Shown piece after piece: positions 10,314-21,589 of a stretch of DNA of 64,000 nucleotides (positions are counted from its first letter, which is position 1; every line of letters begins with the position of its first letter). The DNA is from Sesamum alatum. Taxonomy: Eukaryota > Streptophyta > Magnoliopsida > Lamiales > Pedaliaceae. The stretch lies in the NCBI GenBank assembly GCA_034509735.1, contig JACGWO010000011.1, forward strand, positions 10,449,866-10,513,865, given 5' to 3'. Position numbers and translations under genes: made by a program. The notes beneath the pieces are model-generated. The model saw nothing but the letters and a program-made list of their open reading frames with translations, did no database searches and was not told where the DNA came from.

Positions 10314-10762
10314 GGCTTCTGTTCAATTTGTTTATCCAAAATTCTATTAAGTCTCTATTTCGAAGTACTTTTACACCCTAAGGTAGGAAACGAAATAGGG
10401 TTGTGCTGTTTGTTGCTGAAGGAGCCAAGTACCTGCGAACCATCTACTGCGGTAGTGTGGTTGGAAAAGAGCCGTAAAAACGAGGACTTGGAATACCCGG
10501 TGGCAAGGCGGTCAAAATCAGGTATGAATTTATAGAGGCTTAATTTTATTTCGGAAGCATGTTGGGCCTTACTAAGAGCATGTGATGGACTATGGAGCTT
10601 TTTCCATCAAAAGGGCAAAATGGTCATAAAATGGGCTAAAGGACCAAAACTGCGAACAGTTGAAAGATACAGGACCAAAATCGCCATACCCAAAGTTAGA
10701 GGACTAAAATTGCCAACCCCCTATACTTATAGGACCAAAATTGCAATAAGCCCTAACATTAA

Positions 10763-11745
10763 TTAAATTGGAATAGAAGATTCTTCATCTTCAACATAAG
10801 GCGGTAAAATTATATTTTTAATCTCATAGGATAGGGACTTTAAAATATTTAGTTCTTTACTTTATGAAATTTTTCAAAATAGTCCCAAAATTGGAAAACT
10901 CGACATATTTAGTCCTCTACTTTACGGAATTCTCAAAATAGTCCTGAAATTGAGAAAATTCCACCCATTTAATCATTTGCTTTACGAGATTTATGAGACT
11001 AAATGCTCGAGTTTTTCTACTTTAGGACCATTTTAAAAATTCATAAAGTATAGAACTAAATGTGTCGAGTTTTTTTTAATTTTGGGACAATTTTTAAAAA
11101 TTCTTTAAAATAGAGAACTAAAAGTGTTGAACCCTCCATCCTATTGAACTAAAAGTGTAATTTTGCCACACAAGACAACCAACGGCGCAGATAAAATTAA
11201 CCAGAACCAAAACCAACCCAAACCAGAAGCAACCTCACTGCAAATACCTCTGTGATCATACACATTTAAGCATTTATTAATCATCGGTTTTGTTCTGCAC
11301 ATGGTATCGAATGTGAGAAATCAGACAACATATGCTTCCCTGCTAGCTATATATTTATTTGATTTCACGTTGCAGCAGCAGATCAAACATTTTCCAATGT
11401 AAAAAGAAGAGAAAACTTTGTAATGTATTCAACAACTAGAGGAATGAAGACAAAAGAAAAAGGAAAAATATACTGTATACTCACTGTAACCATATCGTAG
11501 AAACATTTCGAATGTGCGGTGATCCGGTTTTGAGTCGACCAGTGTGTAACATTTCGAAGTAGCTATAGGAATAATTGAAAACGAGTAATCGGTAGGCTCG
11601 TTGGGAAGTCCCAAACAAAAATCTTATGACACTTGATCTATTTCAAATTCGGGTTTAAAATTTTTTTGGAAGAGCTAGAACACAATAATATCAAATATCT
11701 ATTACTTACCTTTTATTATAGTAGCTGTCGTGTCACGCCTTTCTT
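10763..11745. other. Non-coding, with a degenerate agtccc repeat
   Basis: About 10840-11160 has spaced motifs (aaaatagtcc, ggaccattttaaaaattc) in both orientations, resembling the MULE-type arms nearby but strongly decayed. The rest is ordinary spacer with no credible ORF. Confidence 0.45.
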
Positions 11746-12254
11746 GGGATTAAATGGAATTTTCGTTCTGTATTTTTTGTATTTCGTTATTTTAGTCCTT
11801 TATCTTTCTAGGGTAGCAAATAGGTCCTGTAACTTTTTAATTTTTTGCGATTTTGATCCTTTCATTCCCGAAGTTTGCAAGTGTTGGCCGGAAAAAACTT
11901 TTAATTTGGGCCTTTTCTTCCCATTGGTCAATTTAATGGACCACAAAATTACGAAATATTAAAAATTACAGGACTTATTTGCTATCATAGAAATATAAAT
12001 GACTAAAATGCCAAAATATAAAAGATACAGGACGAAAATATGGTTCCATGTTGACAGGAATTAACCAATGTCAAGAAAAGCCCCAAATTAAAAAAAATAA
12101 AATAAAATCCCGGCAACATTTCCAAACTCCGGTGACTGAAGGACCAAAATCGCGAAAAATTAAAAAATTATAGGACTTATTTTCTACCCTAGAAAGATAA
12201 AGAACTAAAATGTCAAAATGCAAAAGATACAGGACAAAAAAATACATTTAACCC
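11746..12254. mobile_element. Non-autonomous MULE-type element, 509 bp
   Basis: Inverted arms of well over 100 bp: the left begins gggattaaatggaatttt, and the right, read backwards, begins gggttaaatgtattttt. Both then carry tttagt(c/t)ctttatctttc and a ctagggtag block. The flanking 9-mers gcctttctt (11737-11745) and gcctttcct (12255-12263) differ at one base, fitting a 9-bp target duplication. There is no coding capacity. Confidence 0.8.
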
Positions 12255-12616
12255 GCCTTTCCTGCGTGCATATAATAAATAATTTTCACGTTTTAAAATA
12301 TATTATAAATAAGAGTAAAATATATAAACTAATACATCATATTAAAAGAAAGGAAAAATCCTAATTTATCAATTAATATAAAATTTGAAAAGTTGAATAA
12401 AATAATTATCTTTATCAATTGAATGTTACTTTTTGTATTACAGAAAATCGGGTGGCGGTATCATAATCACTATTTGTGCGTAAAAAGGAGGTTTCTGTTT
12501 TATAATAGTATAAATAGATGGATACATACAGATATTTTTGATAATTTTTAAAATTTGGTGTTGCGGTGTAAGTAATCGTCATTTATTAGTAAAAACAGGG
12601 TTTGCTTTATATATAG

Positions 12617-12648
<32 letters not shown>

Positions 12649-13452
12649 GACAATACCACAAATACATATAGGGCTCGAAAAATTCTTATGCGGACCAGGT
12701 TTGTTTGAATCAAACCAATCAAATATGATATACTTGTCATGTCATTGGTCACTTTTTTTGAACTGTACACTAATTTTACTGCAAGTATATTGCACTTGTC
12801 ATGTAATTGATTTAAATTTGACCAAACTCAATTTGGGTTAGAATGTTCTCATAGAGCTGCAGTGTCCATACCTGTACGAATCCACATGGCAGGATATTAG
12901 TTGTCTAGATGTTCTGAGATTAATCGTCCAAGGAGCAGTTTCAACGGTCGGTTCAGGTCGAATCAGGTCTGACCTAATACTAAAACACATGGATGTTGAT
13001 CCAGTTCAGTATTATGCCCTCTCATGAGAGCATTCGTGTCTTTCACGTTTTTACCATATTTTACTCCCCAGATTTTCAAATCTTGCTATTTCACTTTATT
13101 GGAAAATCAAAATGTCGTGGTTTTTGACGGGTAAATTAATATTGTTTTGAAAATTAAAAATATTATAAGTAACTAAATTAAAAAAAATAAAACTACATTA
13201 TTCATATGCGTGACTACACCTCTGTAAATAATGGTAGTAGTATTTCTTATATATGAATAAATTACCCCAACACCTACTGATCTACATTATAATCACACAT
13301 CCCCTCTCTTATTTTTCGATCCGAAGAAAGCTGATGTCAGCCAACAAAATTCTTGAAAGCTCCAAAATGGCCCTATTGATTTAGTCATACATGTATCCAA
13401 TTTTTCATAAAAGATACTACCCCTAGGGGCAGGTGTTTATGTAATTATTAAA
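12255..13452. other. AT-rich spacer, no gene seen
   Basis: Contains a TA-rich microsatellite at about 12607-12648. Two short ORFs near 12579-12841 are products of this repeat. Nothing else was recognised. Confidence 0.5.
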
Positions 13453-13880
13453 GGGTAAATTAGATCTAACTCCATTGAAATTTGATATAATTATAAATAT
13501 TTTATTATTGTTTGAAAAATTACAAATATCCCCTGAGGTTTGTAGTTTTCAATCAAAGGCCCGAAATTGACCATTTTGCTCTCGATTTTTTTTTTGGTTA
13601 AATTATAGAAAAATCAGCCGAAATAAATTGCATTATTAACTATTTGTGTAAAAAAATTAAAAACCTCTCCCTGACATCGTAGTCCAAAAAAATTCAAAGA
13701 ATTTTAAAAATTTAATAAAATGCATAAGGGCATTTTGGTCAATTCACCCATAAAGATGGATGGATATGGGTTATTTGTTAGACGGTTGTAAATTTTAGGG
13801 AGGTATTTGTAATTTTTTAAACAACGAGGGGGTATTTGTAATTATGTCAAATCTCAGGGGAGGTAGTTGTAATTTACTCA
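13453..13880. repeat. MITE-like inverted repeat, family A copy 1
   Basis: Begins gggtaaatta and ends gtagttgtaatttac. Internal motifs such as attacaaatatcccctgagg recur inverted. Six copies occur in the window (13453, 13924, 29721, 31994, 41755, 58861). No coding capacity. Confidence 0.7.
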
Positions 13881-13959
13881 TATTAAATTTCAAAGGAGGT
13901 GTCACAATAATATTTTGGGATTTGATAAATTACATCTACCTTCCATGAGGTTAGACATA

Positions 13960-14759
13960 CAGTAAAACCTCTATAAATTAATTCGCTATAAATTAATAAA
14001 CTCTCTAAAATAATAAAATCTTCCAATGCCGACTTGGGCTTTTGTAAAAAATCATCAAATTCGACAAGATAATAAGATAATAATTTTTCGGAAAATCCCT
14101 TTATAACTATTAGGTCCCACTAAAACTCTAAATTAATAATTCATAAATATTACAATTATACATATTATGGTAATTTGTACCTTGACTAACTTTCAAACGA
14201 TATTTTTCATCAACCAACTCTTGTAAATCTTTTTGAGTGCATGTGGGATGGTCTCTCTTATACTCACATAATGCTTTACGCATTTGATCATTCATGGATG
14301 ATTTTGCGATGCCTTTTAGATGAGAAGACATGGTTGGATGTTATGAATTATTTTATTTCCATATTGAGATTTATATAGTATATATTTCGTTCATCATGTA
14401 TGAATATATTTAATTGGCTATATTAGTACTTAAGTGCAACGAATTAATATAAACATGTATATTTAAGTAATTTCAATGAATTGATACATGCGTCCAGGAA
14501 TATAATAGTTAATTGTATATAATGAATTGATATTATACACGAATATAGTTAATTAATTACAAAGAATTGGTTGATGCATGAATATAATCAATAAAATATA
14601 TATGAATTCATTTATTTTCAATACATATGTACTAAATTTGCTGAATTTAAAAAGTCTCTCTTTTAATTAATAAAATATTAATTTATCGATATATGAATAT
14701 GTCTCTAAATTAATAAAATTTCATGATCCCAAGGTTATTAATTTATAGAGGTTTTACTG
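13960..14759 (-). mobile_element. Pogo/Emigrant-like (Tc1-mariner) element, 800 bp
   Basis: The termini are perfect inverted repeats: CAGTAAAACCTCTATAAATT at 13960 and its complement ending at 14759. The element is flanked by TA on both sides (13958-13959 and 14760-14761), the target duplication of mariner-type elements. These termini match the known Emigrant/Lemi1 type of plant pogo elements. It keeps only a piece of transposase (minus strand), so it is a deletion derivative. Confidence 0.9.
14128..14331 (-). pseudogene. Pogo-type transposase N-terminal fragment (CENP-B-like DNA-binding domain)
   Basis: A 67-codon ORF beginning MSSHLKGIAKSSMNDQMRKA. The segment KRDHPTCTQKDLQELVDEKY followed by KVSQGT resembles the N-terminal helix-turn-helix of pogo/Tigger transposases, which binds the terminal repeats. 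The frame then diverges after the first helix-turn-helix, and no DDE catalytic region is present in the 800-bp element. It may be a relic; a short DNA-binding peptide is conceivable but unsupported. Confidence 0.65.
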
Positions 14760-15187
14760 TAATTAGAAATACCCCATTGTTATTTGAAAAATTACAAATA
14801 TCATCCTTAAATTGAAAATAATTATGTAGTCCCTAGACGGATGTGTAAAAAAATACTATTTTACCCATGGTATTTTTTTACTTTTTTAAAAAAATTTTTT
14901 TTGAAAAAATGGGAAAAAAAAATCTAAAAGTGGGTAAAATAAATAATCCATAGCTAGAGAATATTAATCCATAAAAATATTTTAGAGATTTTTTAAAAAT
15001 ATATAAAATTATAGCGCATAATCCAAAAGGGAATTTTGGGCAGTTCATTACAAAAATTGGATAGAAACGTAAGGGATTGGTTCATTGTTAGGCGGATGTT
15101 AAAATTAGACAAGTATTTATAATTTTTAAAACAATAAAAAGTATTTATAATTATGTCAAATTTTAAGAGGAGTGGTTGTAAGTTATT

Positions 15188-15366
15188 CTTCGAGAATGGC
15201 CATATAAATGACCCACTCCTACACTGAGTTGTATGTACTTCTTTTATTATATATGCATATTCAAGTGCATATTTAGCATTGGAATCTTACAAGGGTTACC
15301 ACTCACCATGGATCCCCAGATGTGACCGAGATATTGATTTTATTATTATTGCTACATTGAACATGC

Positions 15367-15400
<34 letters not shown>

Positions 15401-15601
15401 ACAAACGCATGATTAATGTATGAAATTAATATAGTAACAACAAAAGGTCGAGTTTGTTCCATGACGGTGTTGTATTTAAAAGCAAGAATGTTTCTGAACC
15501 GTCAATTATGATCATTAAATAAATATATCTTGATGGAAAGCAGGTTTGGTGAATGTTTGGTGCTTGTTGGCCTGTACCAAGACTCGAGGAGGAATCGACA
15601 C

Positions 15602-15646
<45 letters not shown>

Positions 15647-15779
15647 TATGTTCATATTTATTTTAAATAGGAAGACGTCCAATACGTATATTGATACACA
15701 TTTGGCACGCATGCCTAGTATAATATTGTATATGTATGAATCTATATGTGATGCGGATGAAATACGAAATATTATTAAA
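15188..15779. other. Spacer with microsatellites
   Basis: An (AT)n tract at about 15368-15393 and an (AAT)n tract at about 15606-15643. Short ORFs across the trinucleotide repeat (poly-Ile) are artefacts. No gene seen. Confidence 0.6.
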
Positions 15780-16220
15780 ATGACATAAATACTCTTCTAG
15801 AGAGGCCCAAAACAGCTGATGGGCTCCACGGCCCATATCTGGTATCTTGGTGGATTGAGTCCCAGCCCAAAACCGAGGGCGACTCAACATAGGGCGACCC
15901 GACCTAGAGGATCCGATAGATAGGGAGGAATTAATAACCCGCAATTGTCAGATTGATAGTGACAAGTGGGTCAGAACTAGTGGGCATTCCAAGCTCTGTA
16001 AATACTCCAGTCAGTCAACATTTAAGGTACGACATTTATTGCACCTAGTTTGAAATACTCATTAGATTGCACCCTTCTATCTCGATCTAGTCCCTGACTT
16101 AAGCATCGGAGGATTTTCGCTGGGGACCTCCCAACAAGCCTTACGATTCCCTCTTTTCTCAGGTCCCAAGCACTCATTTGGGGAATCCGGAGGCGATCTG
16201 CGACCTTCAACCTCGGATCA
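15780..16220 (+). repeat. Candidate 5' LTR of the Tat element and primer site
   Basis: GC-richer sequence begins near 15780 and ends ggatca at 16220. It is followed after two to three bases by tggtgtcgtctgtgaga (16223-16239), similar to the tggtgccgtctgtggga primer site of Tat elements. The leader then leads into gag at 16268. The 5' edge is not proven: no partner LTR was found, so its length cannot be fixed. Confidence 0.5.
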
Positions 16221-16267
16221 TTTTGGTGTCGTCTGTGAGAAATTGAGAAAAGACCACCAAATCAGAG

Positions 16268-17570
16268 ATGGAAGGAACATCAAGGAGAGAACCTACGCCA
16301 GTAGAAGGAGACCAAACGCCACTAAGACAAGTAGAGCAAACACCAACAAGACAGGAAGGACAGTTGATACATTTGACGCCTGAAGAATTGCAAAGGATGA
16401 TAGAAAGGCTAGCAGAAGTAAAGTATGAACGGAGAACCGTAACACCCAAGACGAGCGAACCGGTAAAAAGGCAACTGTTTCAGAACAAGGGAAAAGGAGT
16501 CGCAGGAGAAGTAAGGGAAGTAACCAATAGAATTCCACCTGAGAAAGGTCGTGAACCTAAAAAGGTCATGAAAAGGAAGTATCCGATACAGGATCTAGCA
16601 AAAGAGGAAGACGCAGGGAACCAGGTATCTCAAGGGCAGAGGTAGATGATGTGGGAAGGCAGATCGAGAAATTAGACTAACAAATTGATGAATTAAGAAG
16701 ACGAGGAGAGCAAGTAGCCCAAAATCGAAACTCACCCTTCGCGAATAAGATTTTGACGGAGGTGGTAGACCACAGCTTCAGATTGCCGGATTTGGCCAAA
16801 TATGATAGAACCAAGGACCCGCAGGAGCATGTCTCAGCCTTCGAATTGGTAATGAATTTATACGGACAAACTGACTCTATTAATGCGAAGTTGTTTGTGA
16901 CTACTTTGACAGGGAAGGCACAAGAATGGTTTACAAGCTTACCTAGTGGGAGTATAGAATCATATGCTCAGTTGATGCAAACATTCACTTTCCGTTTTGC
17001 TAGTAAGAAAAAGGCCAAAAGATCAGCTACCTACCTATTCACGATAAGGCAGAAAGAGAACGAGTCGCTAAAACGTTTTATAGGAAGGTTTAACAATGAA
17101 ACACTGGAAGTGCAGGACTTGAGCATTGATATGATGGTGAGTATCTTGATACACGGGTTGAAGAGGGGGCCTTTGCATCGGCACTGGCTAGAGATCCTCC
17201 GGAGGATGTAGAGCAATTAATACAGATGGCTCAGAAATACATACATAAGGAAGAGATGAATGGGATGAAGGATGGAAAATGGTCAAACCCTAGAGGACGA
17301 GGTCAAGAAATGGGGAGAGATAGATTTGAGAAAGATCATGAAGCACCATACCGGCCAAAGTATCATGGATACACCCCGCTCTATATGACAAGAGCTCGTG
17401 CGATGATAATGGTGTAGAAGGAAAACCTATTGCAATGGCCGAAGAAAACACGAGGAACTCCGGCCAAAAAATCATATTCCAACAAATACTGTAGATTCCA
17501 CAAGGACAAAGGGCATGACACAGAGGATTGCTACCAGCTAAAAGATGAGATAGAAAGGCTGGTTAGGTAA
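16268..17570 (+). pseudogene. Tat element gag, broken
   Basis: The first piece (16268-16645) encodes a Glu/Arg/Gln-rich N-terminus starting MEGTSRREPTPVEGD. The second (16753-17211) is the conserved retrotransposon gag core: RLPDLAKYDRTKDPQEHVSA, then LTGKAQEWFTSLPSGSI and ESLKRFIGRFNNETLEV. A CCHC-like nucleocapsid motif (YCRFHKDKGHDTEDCYQL) is at about 17487-17540. The pieces lie in different frames with stops between, for example after 17211. It would have formed the virus-like particle in a live element. Confidence 0.8.
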
Positions 17571-17822
17571 GGATATATTAAGGAATACGTACTGAGAGAA
17601 GTGAGAGCAGGAGATAGAGGAAGGGGGAGAGAGCAGAGGGAAAGATCGGAGAGTAGATCCTGAAGCAATGAACGGTTCAAAGGAGGAAAGGAGAGGAGAG
17701 AGGACGACTAGCGAGGAAAGGCTCCTGTGAAAGGAGTCATACACACCATCACGGGAGGAGATTCTGGAAGGGCAAGGGAAAGGTATGCCCGTCAAGGAGA
17801 GTTAGATAGGCGGAAATGACAA

Positions 17823-19225
17823 GTGTTGAGCTTGGATAGAGAAGAACAGATTACCTTTGGATGTGAAGATATGAGTGGAAGGGGGTCGCAGAACGATCCC
17901 ATGGTTATAAGAATGGATATCGCTAATTTCCTAGTTCATAAAGTGCTAGTTGATAACGAAAGTTCAATAGATATCTTGTTCATGGATGTGCTAAGGAAGA
18001 TGGAAATGGGAGTGTCCAGCTTACAACCAGTACATACTCCCCTGGTGGGTTTTGGAGGAAGTGAAGTCATGCCCTTAGGAACAATAGACCTCCATGTTTC
18101 ACTAGGGGAAGAGCCAAAAAGAAAAACGATGATGGTAAAATTCTTACTTGTAGATACCCCTTTCGTGTATAATGTGATATTAAGCCCACCAGGTCTCAAT
18201 TTATTCAGGGCGGTGGTATGTACCTTCCATCTAAAACTGAAGTTCCCAACAAAGCACGGAATAGGTGAGGTGCGATGTGATCAAAGAGAAGCAATGAGGT
18301 GCTATAACTTATCAGTAAAGGGCAGAAGTAGGGAAAGGAAGGAAGGAGGAGTACCCGAAATGACTAGAGGAGAAATAGAGGAGAACAAGAGAAAAAGAAT
18401 GGAACGTATAGAACCTGCAGAGGAGCATAAGGAGATAGAGTTGATTCGGGGAAAACCTAGTAGGATGACAAGAATTGGATCACAAATGAGTCCAAGGATG
18501 GAAACTCTGACAGTGGATTTCCTAAAGAAAAACACGGATATGTTTGCATGGAGTCCCTCAGATTTTAGAAGAATAGACCCCAAAGTGATAGTTTACAGGC
18601 TGAATGTAGATCCACAAGGTAGACCTGTGAAGCATAAGAAGAGATCGTTTGGAGTAGAGAGAAACAGAATAATTGAGGAAGAAGTAAGCAAATTGTTGGA
18701 AGCAGGATACATAGTCGAGGTCCAATACACAGAATCATTATCTAATGTGGTAGTGATCCCAAAGGCGGCAGGGAAATGGCGAATGTGCACGGACTTCACG
18801 GACTTGAACAAAGCATTCCCTAAGGATCCTTACCCGCTGCCTAGGATTGACCTACTCGTGGATTCTATGGCGGGATGTGCCCTGTTCAGCATGATGGGCG
18901 CATATCAAGGATACCACCAATTTGTCTTAGCGGAAGAAGATATAAGACCTCCTTTATTACTGAAAATGGCATATATTGTTACAATGTGATGCCTTTTGGT
19001 TTAAAATTGCAGGTGCTACATATCAAAGGATGGTAAACAGAATGTTCAAAGATCTCATTGGAAAATCCATGGAAGTATACGTGGATGACATGCCGATCAA
19101 AAGCAAGAAGAAAAAGGAGCATCTCGCGCATCTACAAGAAGCCTTTGAGGTCATGAGAAAATATGGGATGAAGTTGAACCCGACTAAGTCACCTTTGGGG
19201 TTAGAGGGGGAAAATTCTTGGGGTA
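17823..19225 (+). pseudogene. Tat element protease and reverse transcriptase, broken
   Basis: The frame 17823-18989 holds the protease site region (HKVLVDNESSIDILFMDVL) and the RT fingers (NVVVIPKAAGKWRMCTDFTD, then FPKDPYPLPRIDLLVDSMAG). At about 18960-18990 the frame is lost. RT resumes in another frame at 18976-19371, with AGATYQRMVNRMF and the catalytic YVDD (EVYVDDMPIKSK, about 19074-19109). The YVDD residues survive, but the domain is split just after the palm begins, so no active enzyme is possible. Confidence 0.85.
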
Positions 19226-19228
19226 CAT

Positions 19229-19807
19229 GTGAAGAGAGAAGGGAATCGAGGCAACCCAGAGAAAATAGAGGCCATCATGCAGATGAAGTCGCGAAAAACA
19301 ATCAAGGATGTTCAAAAGCTGACAGGAAAGATATCCTCCCTAGCTCGATTTATATCCAGGTCAGCAGATAGAAATTTGCCATTTTTTATAATCCTAAGGA
19401 ATGTGAAAAATTTCAAATTCAGTGACGAGTGTGAGCAGGCTTTGAAAGACTTGAAGCAATATTTGATATCCCCACCCCTATTAGCAAATCCGAAGGTAAG
19501 GGAACCTTTATATTTATACTTAGCAGTGTCAGATGATGCTATAAGCTCGGTGTTGGTAAGAGATGAGGTAGGAAAACAAAACCCATTATATTATGTCAAT
19601 AGAATGTTGCAAGGGGCAGAGATAAGATACATCCAGATAGAAAAGTTGGCGCTGGCTCTAGTAACAACAACAAGAAGATTAAGACCATTTTTTCAATCAC
19701 ATAAGATAATGGTGCTGACGAATCACCCCCTAAGGCAAATAATGTCGCGACCTAATTCCTTAGGTCACCTAACAAAATGGCGGTGTAGCTGGGGGAATTC
19801 GATATAG
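19229..19807 (+). pseudogene. Tat element RT connection and first RNase H
   Basis: A 192-codon frame with KISSLARFISRSADRNLPFF, the linker typical of gypsy elements, then LYLYLAVSDDAISSVLVRDE and NHPLRQIMSRPNSLGHLTKW. This is the ordinary gypsy RNase H that degrades the RNA strand of the cDNA hybrid. In place of the usual catalytic Asp the motif reads YLAVSDDAISSVL, which is normal for Tat, where this domain is often degenerate. The frame ends early at 19807. Confidence 0.75.
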
Positions 19808-19889
19808 AGTACCAAGCGAAAACGACTATAAAAGCCCAAAAATTCGTTGATTTCATTGTTCAGCTAGCAGGTGAACAACAACAGGATAA

Positions 19890-20378
19890 AGAAGAAAGAT
19901 GGATGTTGCACATGGATGGATCCTCGAACTCCAACATGGAGGAGCAGGGATTCTGCCCCAAGGACCTAATGGAGTGGAGGTCGAGGTAGCAGCAAGGTTA
20001 GACTTCCCCACCACCAACAATGAAGCAGAATACGAAGTTGTAATCCTTGGGCTGAAAATGGCATTGGACGTGGGGGTAAGACAAATAGATGTATACACTA
20101 ACTCTCAATTAATTGCAATGCAGATTGAAGGATTGTACGAGACACGTGAGTGGTTAATGACTCAATACCTGAAAAAGGTGAAGGAGTTTATGGGAAAATT
20201 TGATAGATGCACCATACAACAAATTCGAAGGGATGAGAGTGTAAGAGCCGATGCTCTGTCAAAATTTGGAGCCATGGCAGCAGGTATAAAAGAGAGAAAG
20301 AATGCGGTGGTAATAAAAGAAAGGGCCGCAATTGATGAGGTAGAAGAGGTGAAGTGTTTAGTGGAGGACAAGTCTTGA
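19890..20378 (+). pseudogene. Tat element second (archaeal-type) RNase H
   Basis: An Asp-containing start (MLHMDGSSN) is in one frame near 19902. The rest, from GGAGILPQGPNG through TTNNEAEYEVVILGLKMALD to SVRADALSKFGAM, is in another frame (within 19899-20378). NNEAEYE contains the catalytic Glu and VYTNSQL the following catalytic acidic position, with Asn where Asp (TDSQL) is expected. That substitution, plus the frameshift at the start, would inactivate it. This extra domain is the diagnostic trait of the Tat lineage. Confidence 0.8.
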
Positions 20379-20380
20379 AA

Positions 20381-21548
20381 AAAAAAGAGATAGAGGACTA
20401 CCTGAAGAAAAGTACATTTCCAGAAGATCCAGTGGCAGCAAGGAGGTTGAAGTTTAAGGCCAAGAAGTTCACAATGGTAAATGGGGAACTATATAGGAGG
20501 TTGGCAGAAGGGCCATTATTGAAATGCCCAAGTCTGGAAAGAGCTCACTATGTCCTGAGGGAGGTTCATGAAGGAAGTTGTGGCAACCACTCAGGGGGGA
20601 GGTCGTTACCCCAAAGGTAGCAAGACAAGGATATTTTTGGCCAATATTGGTAAAAGATGCTACGGAATTTGCAAAGAAGTGCGAGAATTGTCAAAAATAT
20701 ACAACCTTCATACACTCACCTGCAACATAGCATGCCCATTTGATTAGTGTGGGATAGACATTTTGGGCTATTCCCACCAGCACCTGCACAGAAGAAGTTC
20801 GTTGTGGTGGCTATAGAACACTTCTCCAAATGGGTGGAAGCAGAGGCTTTGGCAAAAATCTTTGAGAAAGAGGTAGTCAATTTTATTTGGAAAAATATTA
20901 TTTGTAGGTTCGGGATTCCTAGAGCCATAATTTCGGACAACGGGACCCAGTTCCAAGGGAAGGGGATCGTAGCATGGTGTAAGGAGTTAAAAGTCCAACA
21001 GAATTTCACAGCTATAGGAAATCCCCAGGCGAACGGCCAAACGGTGGTCACTAATAGGATCTTGTTGCAGTACTTAAAAACCATACTCGAATGAGCAAGG
21101 GTTTATGGATAGAAGACCTACTTAGAGTTTTATGGGCATACAGGACAACTCCGAGAACGACAATAGGTGAAACACCATTCTGTTTGGTTTATGGCTCAAA
21201 AGCTATAATACCCATGAAAATTGGAAAAGAGACGGCAAGGATTTCACAATACGAGCCCGAAAGAAACAGCCAGGAGAGGAGTTTCGACATAACTACGATC
21301 GAAGAAATGAAAGATCAAGCATATGCAAGAATCCTACATTATAGGGGCTTATGATGAAAAGTTATAACAACAAGATCAAGCCCAGGTATTTTCAAGTGGG
21401 CGACCTAGTGTTAAAGAAAGTGGAGGTCTCTAAGCATGTAGGCAAGTTGGGTCCAAGTTGGGAAGGACCATACAAGATCGTGGAAATCAAGAAGAAAGAA
21501 AAGTACAAGTTGCAAGACATGGACGGGAAGGATTTGCCCAGGCCATGA
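20381..21548 (+). pseudogene. Tat element integrase, broken, catalytic Glu replaced
   Basis: The zinc-binding region (EVHEGSCGNHSGG, then CENCQKY at about 20680-20700) is split by a frame change near 20620. The core follows at 20747-21094: RFGIPRAIISDNGTQFQGKG carries the second catalytic Asp. The position of the catalytic Glu reads ANGQTVVTNR instead of the usual NGQTEVTNR. The frame then shifts to 21091-21354 (RVLWAYRTTPRTTIGETPF) and 21351-21548 (KLGPSWEGPYKIVEI), the C-terminal domain. Several stops and the Glu-to-Val change make it inactive. Confidence 0.85.
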
Positions 21549-21576
21549 TGATTTGAAAAAATTCTACACTTGAAGT

Positions 21577-21586
21577 AAAAAGGGGG
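21577..21586 (+). other. Polypurine tract after integrase
   Basis: The run aaaaaggggg follows the integrase stop by about 30 bases. It resembles a plus-strand priming tract, yet no LTR follows, and Tat elements have long 3' regions, so this may be an internal tract. Confidence 0.5.
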
Positions 21587-21589
21587 CTA

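Larger units (their letters stand above)
3111..10569 (+). mobile_element. Endogenous caulimovirid (pararetrovirus), near-complete single genome
   Basis: Order on the plus strand: initiator-Met tRNA primer site (3111-3123), two small ORFs, coat protein with zinc knuckle, movement protein, protease-RT-RNase H, transactivator/viroplasmin-like region, promoter with TATA box, and poly(A) signal. Coat protein before movement protein, then polymerase and transactivator, fits the Cavemovirus/Solendovirus type of organisation better than Caulimovirus proper. There is no integrase, as expected for this family. The length of about 7.46 kb is close to a full genome. The left edge coincides with the primer-binding site. 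The right edge is placed where the MULE arm resumes, to within about 5 bases. Genus is an inference from gene order. Confidence 0.88.
2864..10762. mobile_element. MULE-type inverted-repeat element carrying the integrated virus
   Basis: The left arm (2873-3110) and right arm (10570-10753) are inverted copies built from repeats of a motif like gcaattttagtcctgtaactt. The termini are GGGGAAATTGC on the left and gcaataagccc on the right. A perfect 9-bp direct repeat, taacattaa, flanks them at 2864-2872 and 10754-10762, which is the target-duplication length of Mutator-like elements. The arms carry no transposase, so the element is non-autonomous. The arms meet the viral insert at catgctccttag (3096-3107) and ctaagagcatg (10572-10582), which are themselves complementary. 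The virus therefore sits at the hairpin apex. Confidence 0.8.
13924..15187. repeat. MITE-like family A copy 2, split by a pogo-like element
   Basis: The left part (13924-13959) breaks off in gaggttagacata. The right part (14760-15187) resumes at the next motif, attagaaatacccc, and runs to gtggttgtaagtta. In uninterrupted family members these motifs are adjacent, so the 800 bases between them are an insertion. Confidence 0.75.

Noticed and set aside
15515..15788. Poly-isoleucine ORFs on both strands
   Set aside because: Translation of the (AAT)n microsatellite.
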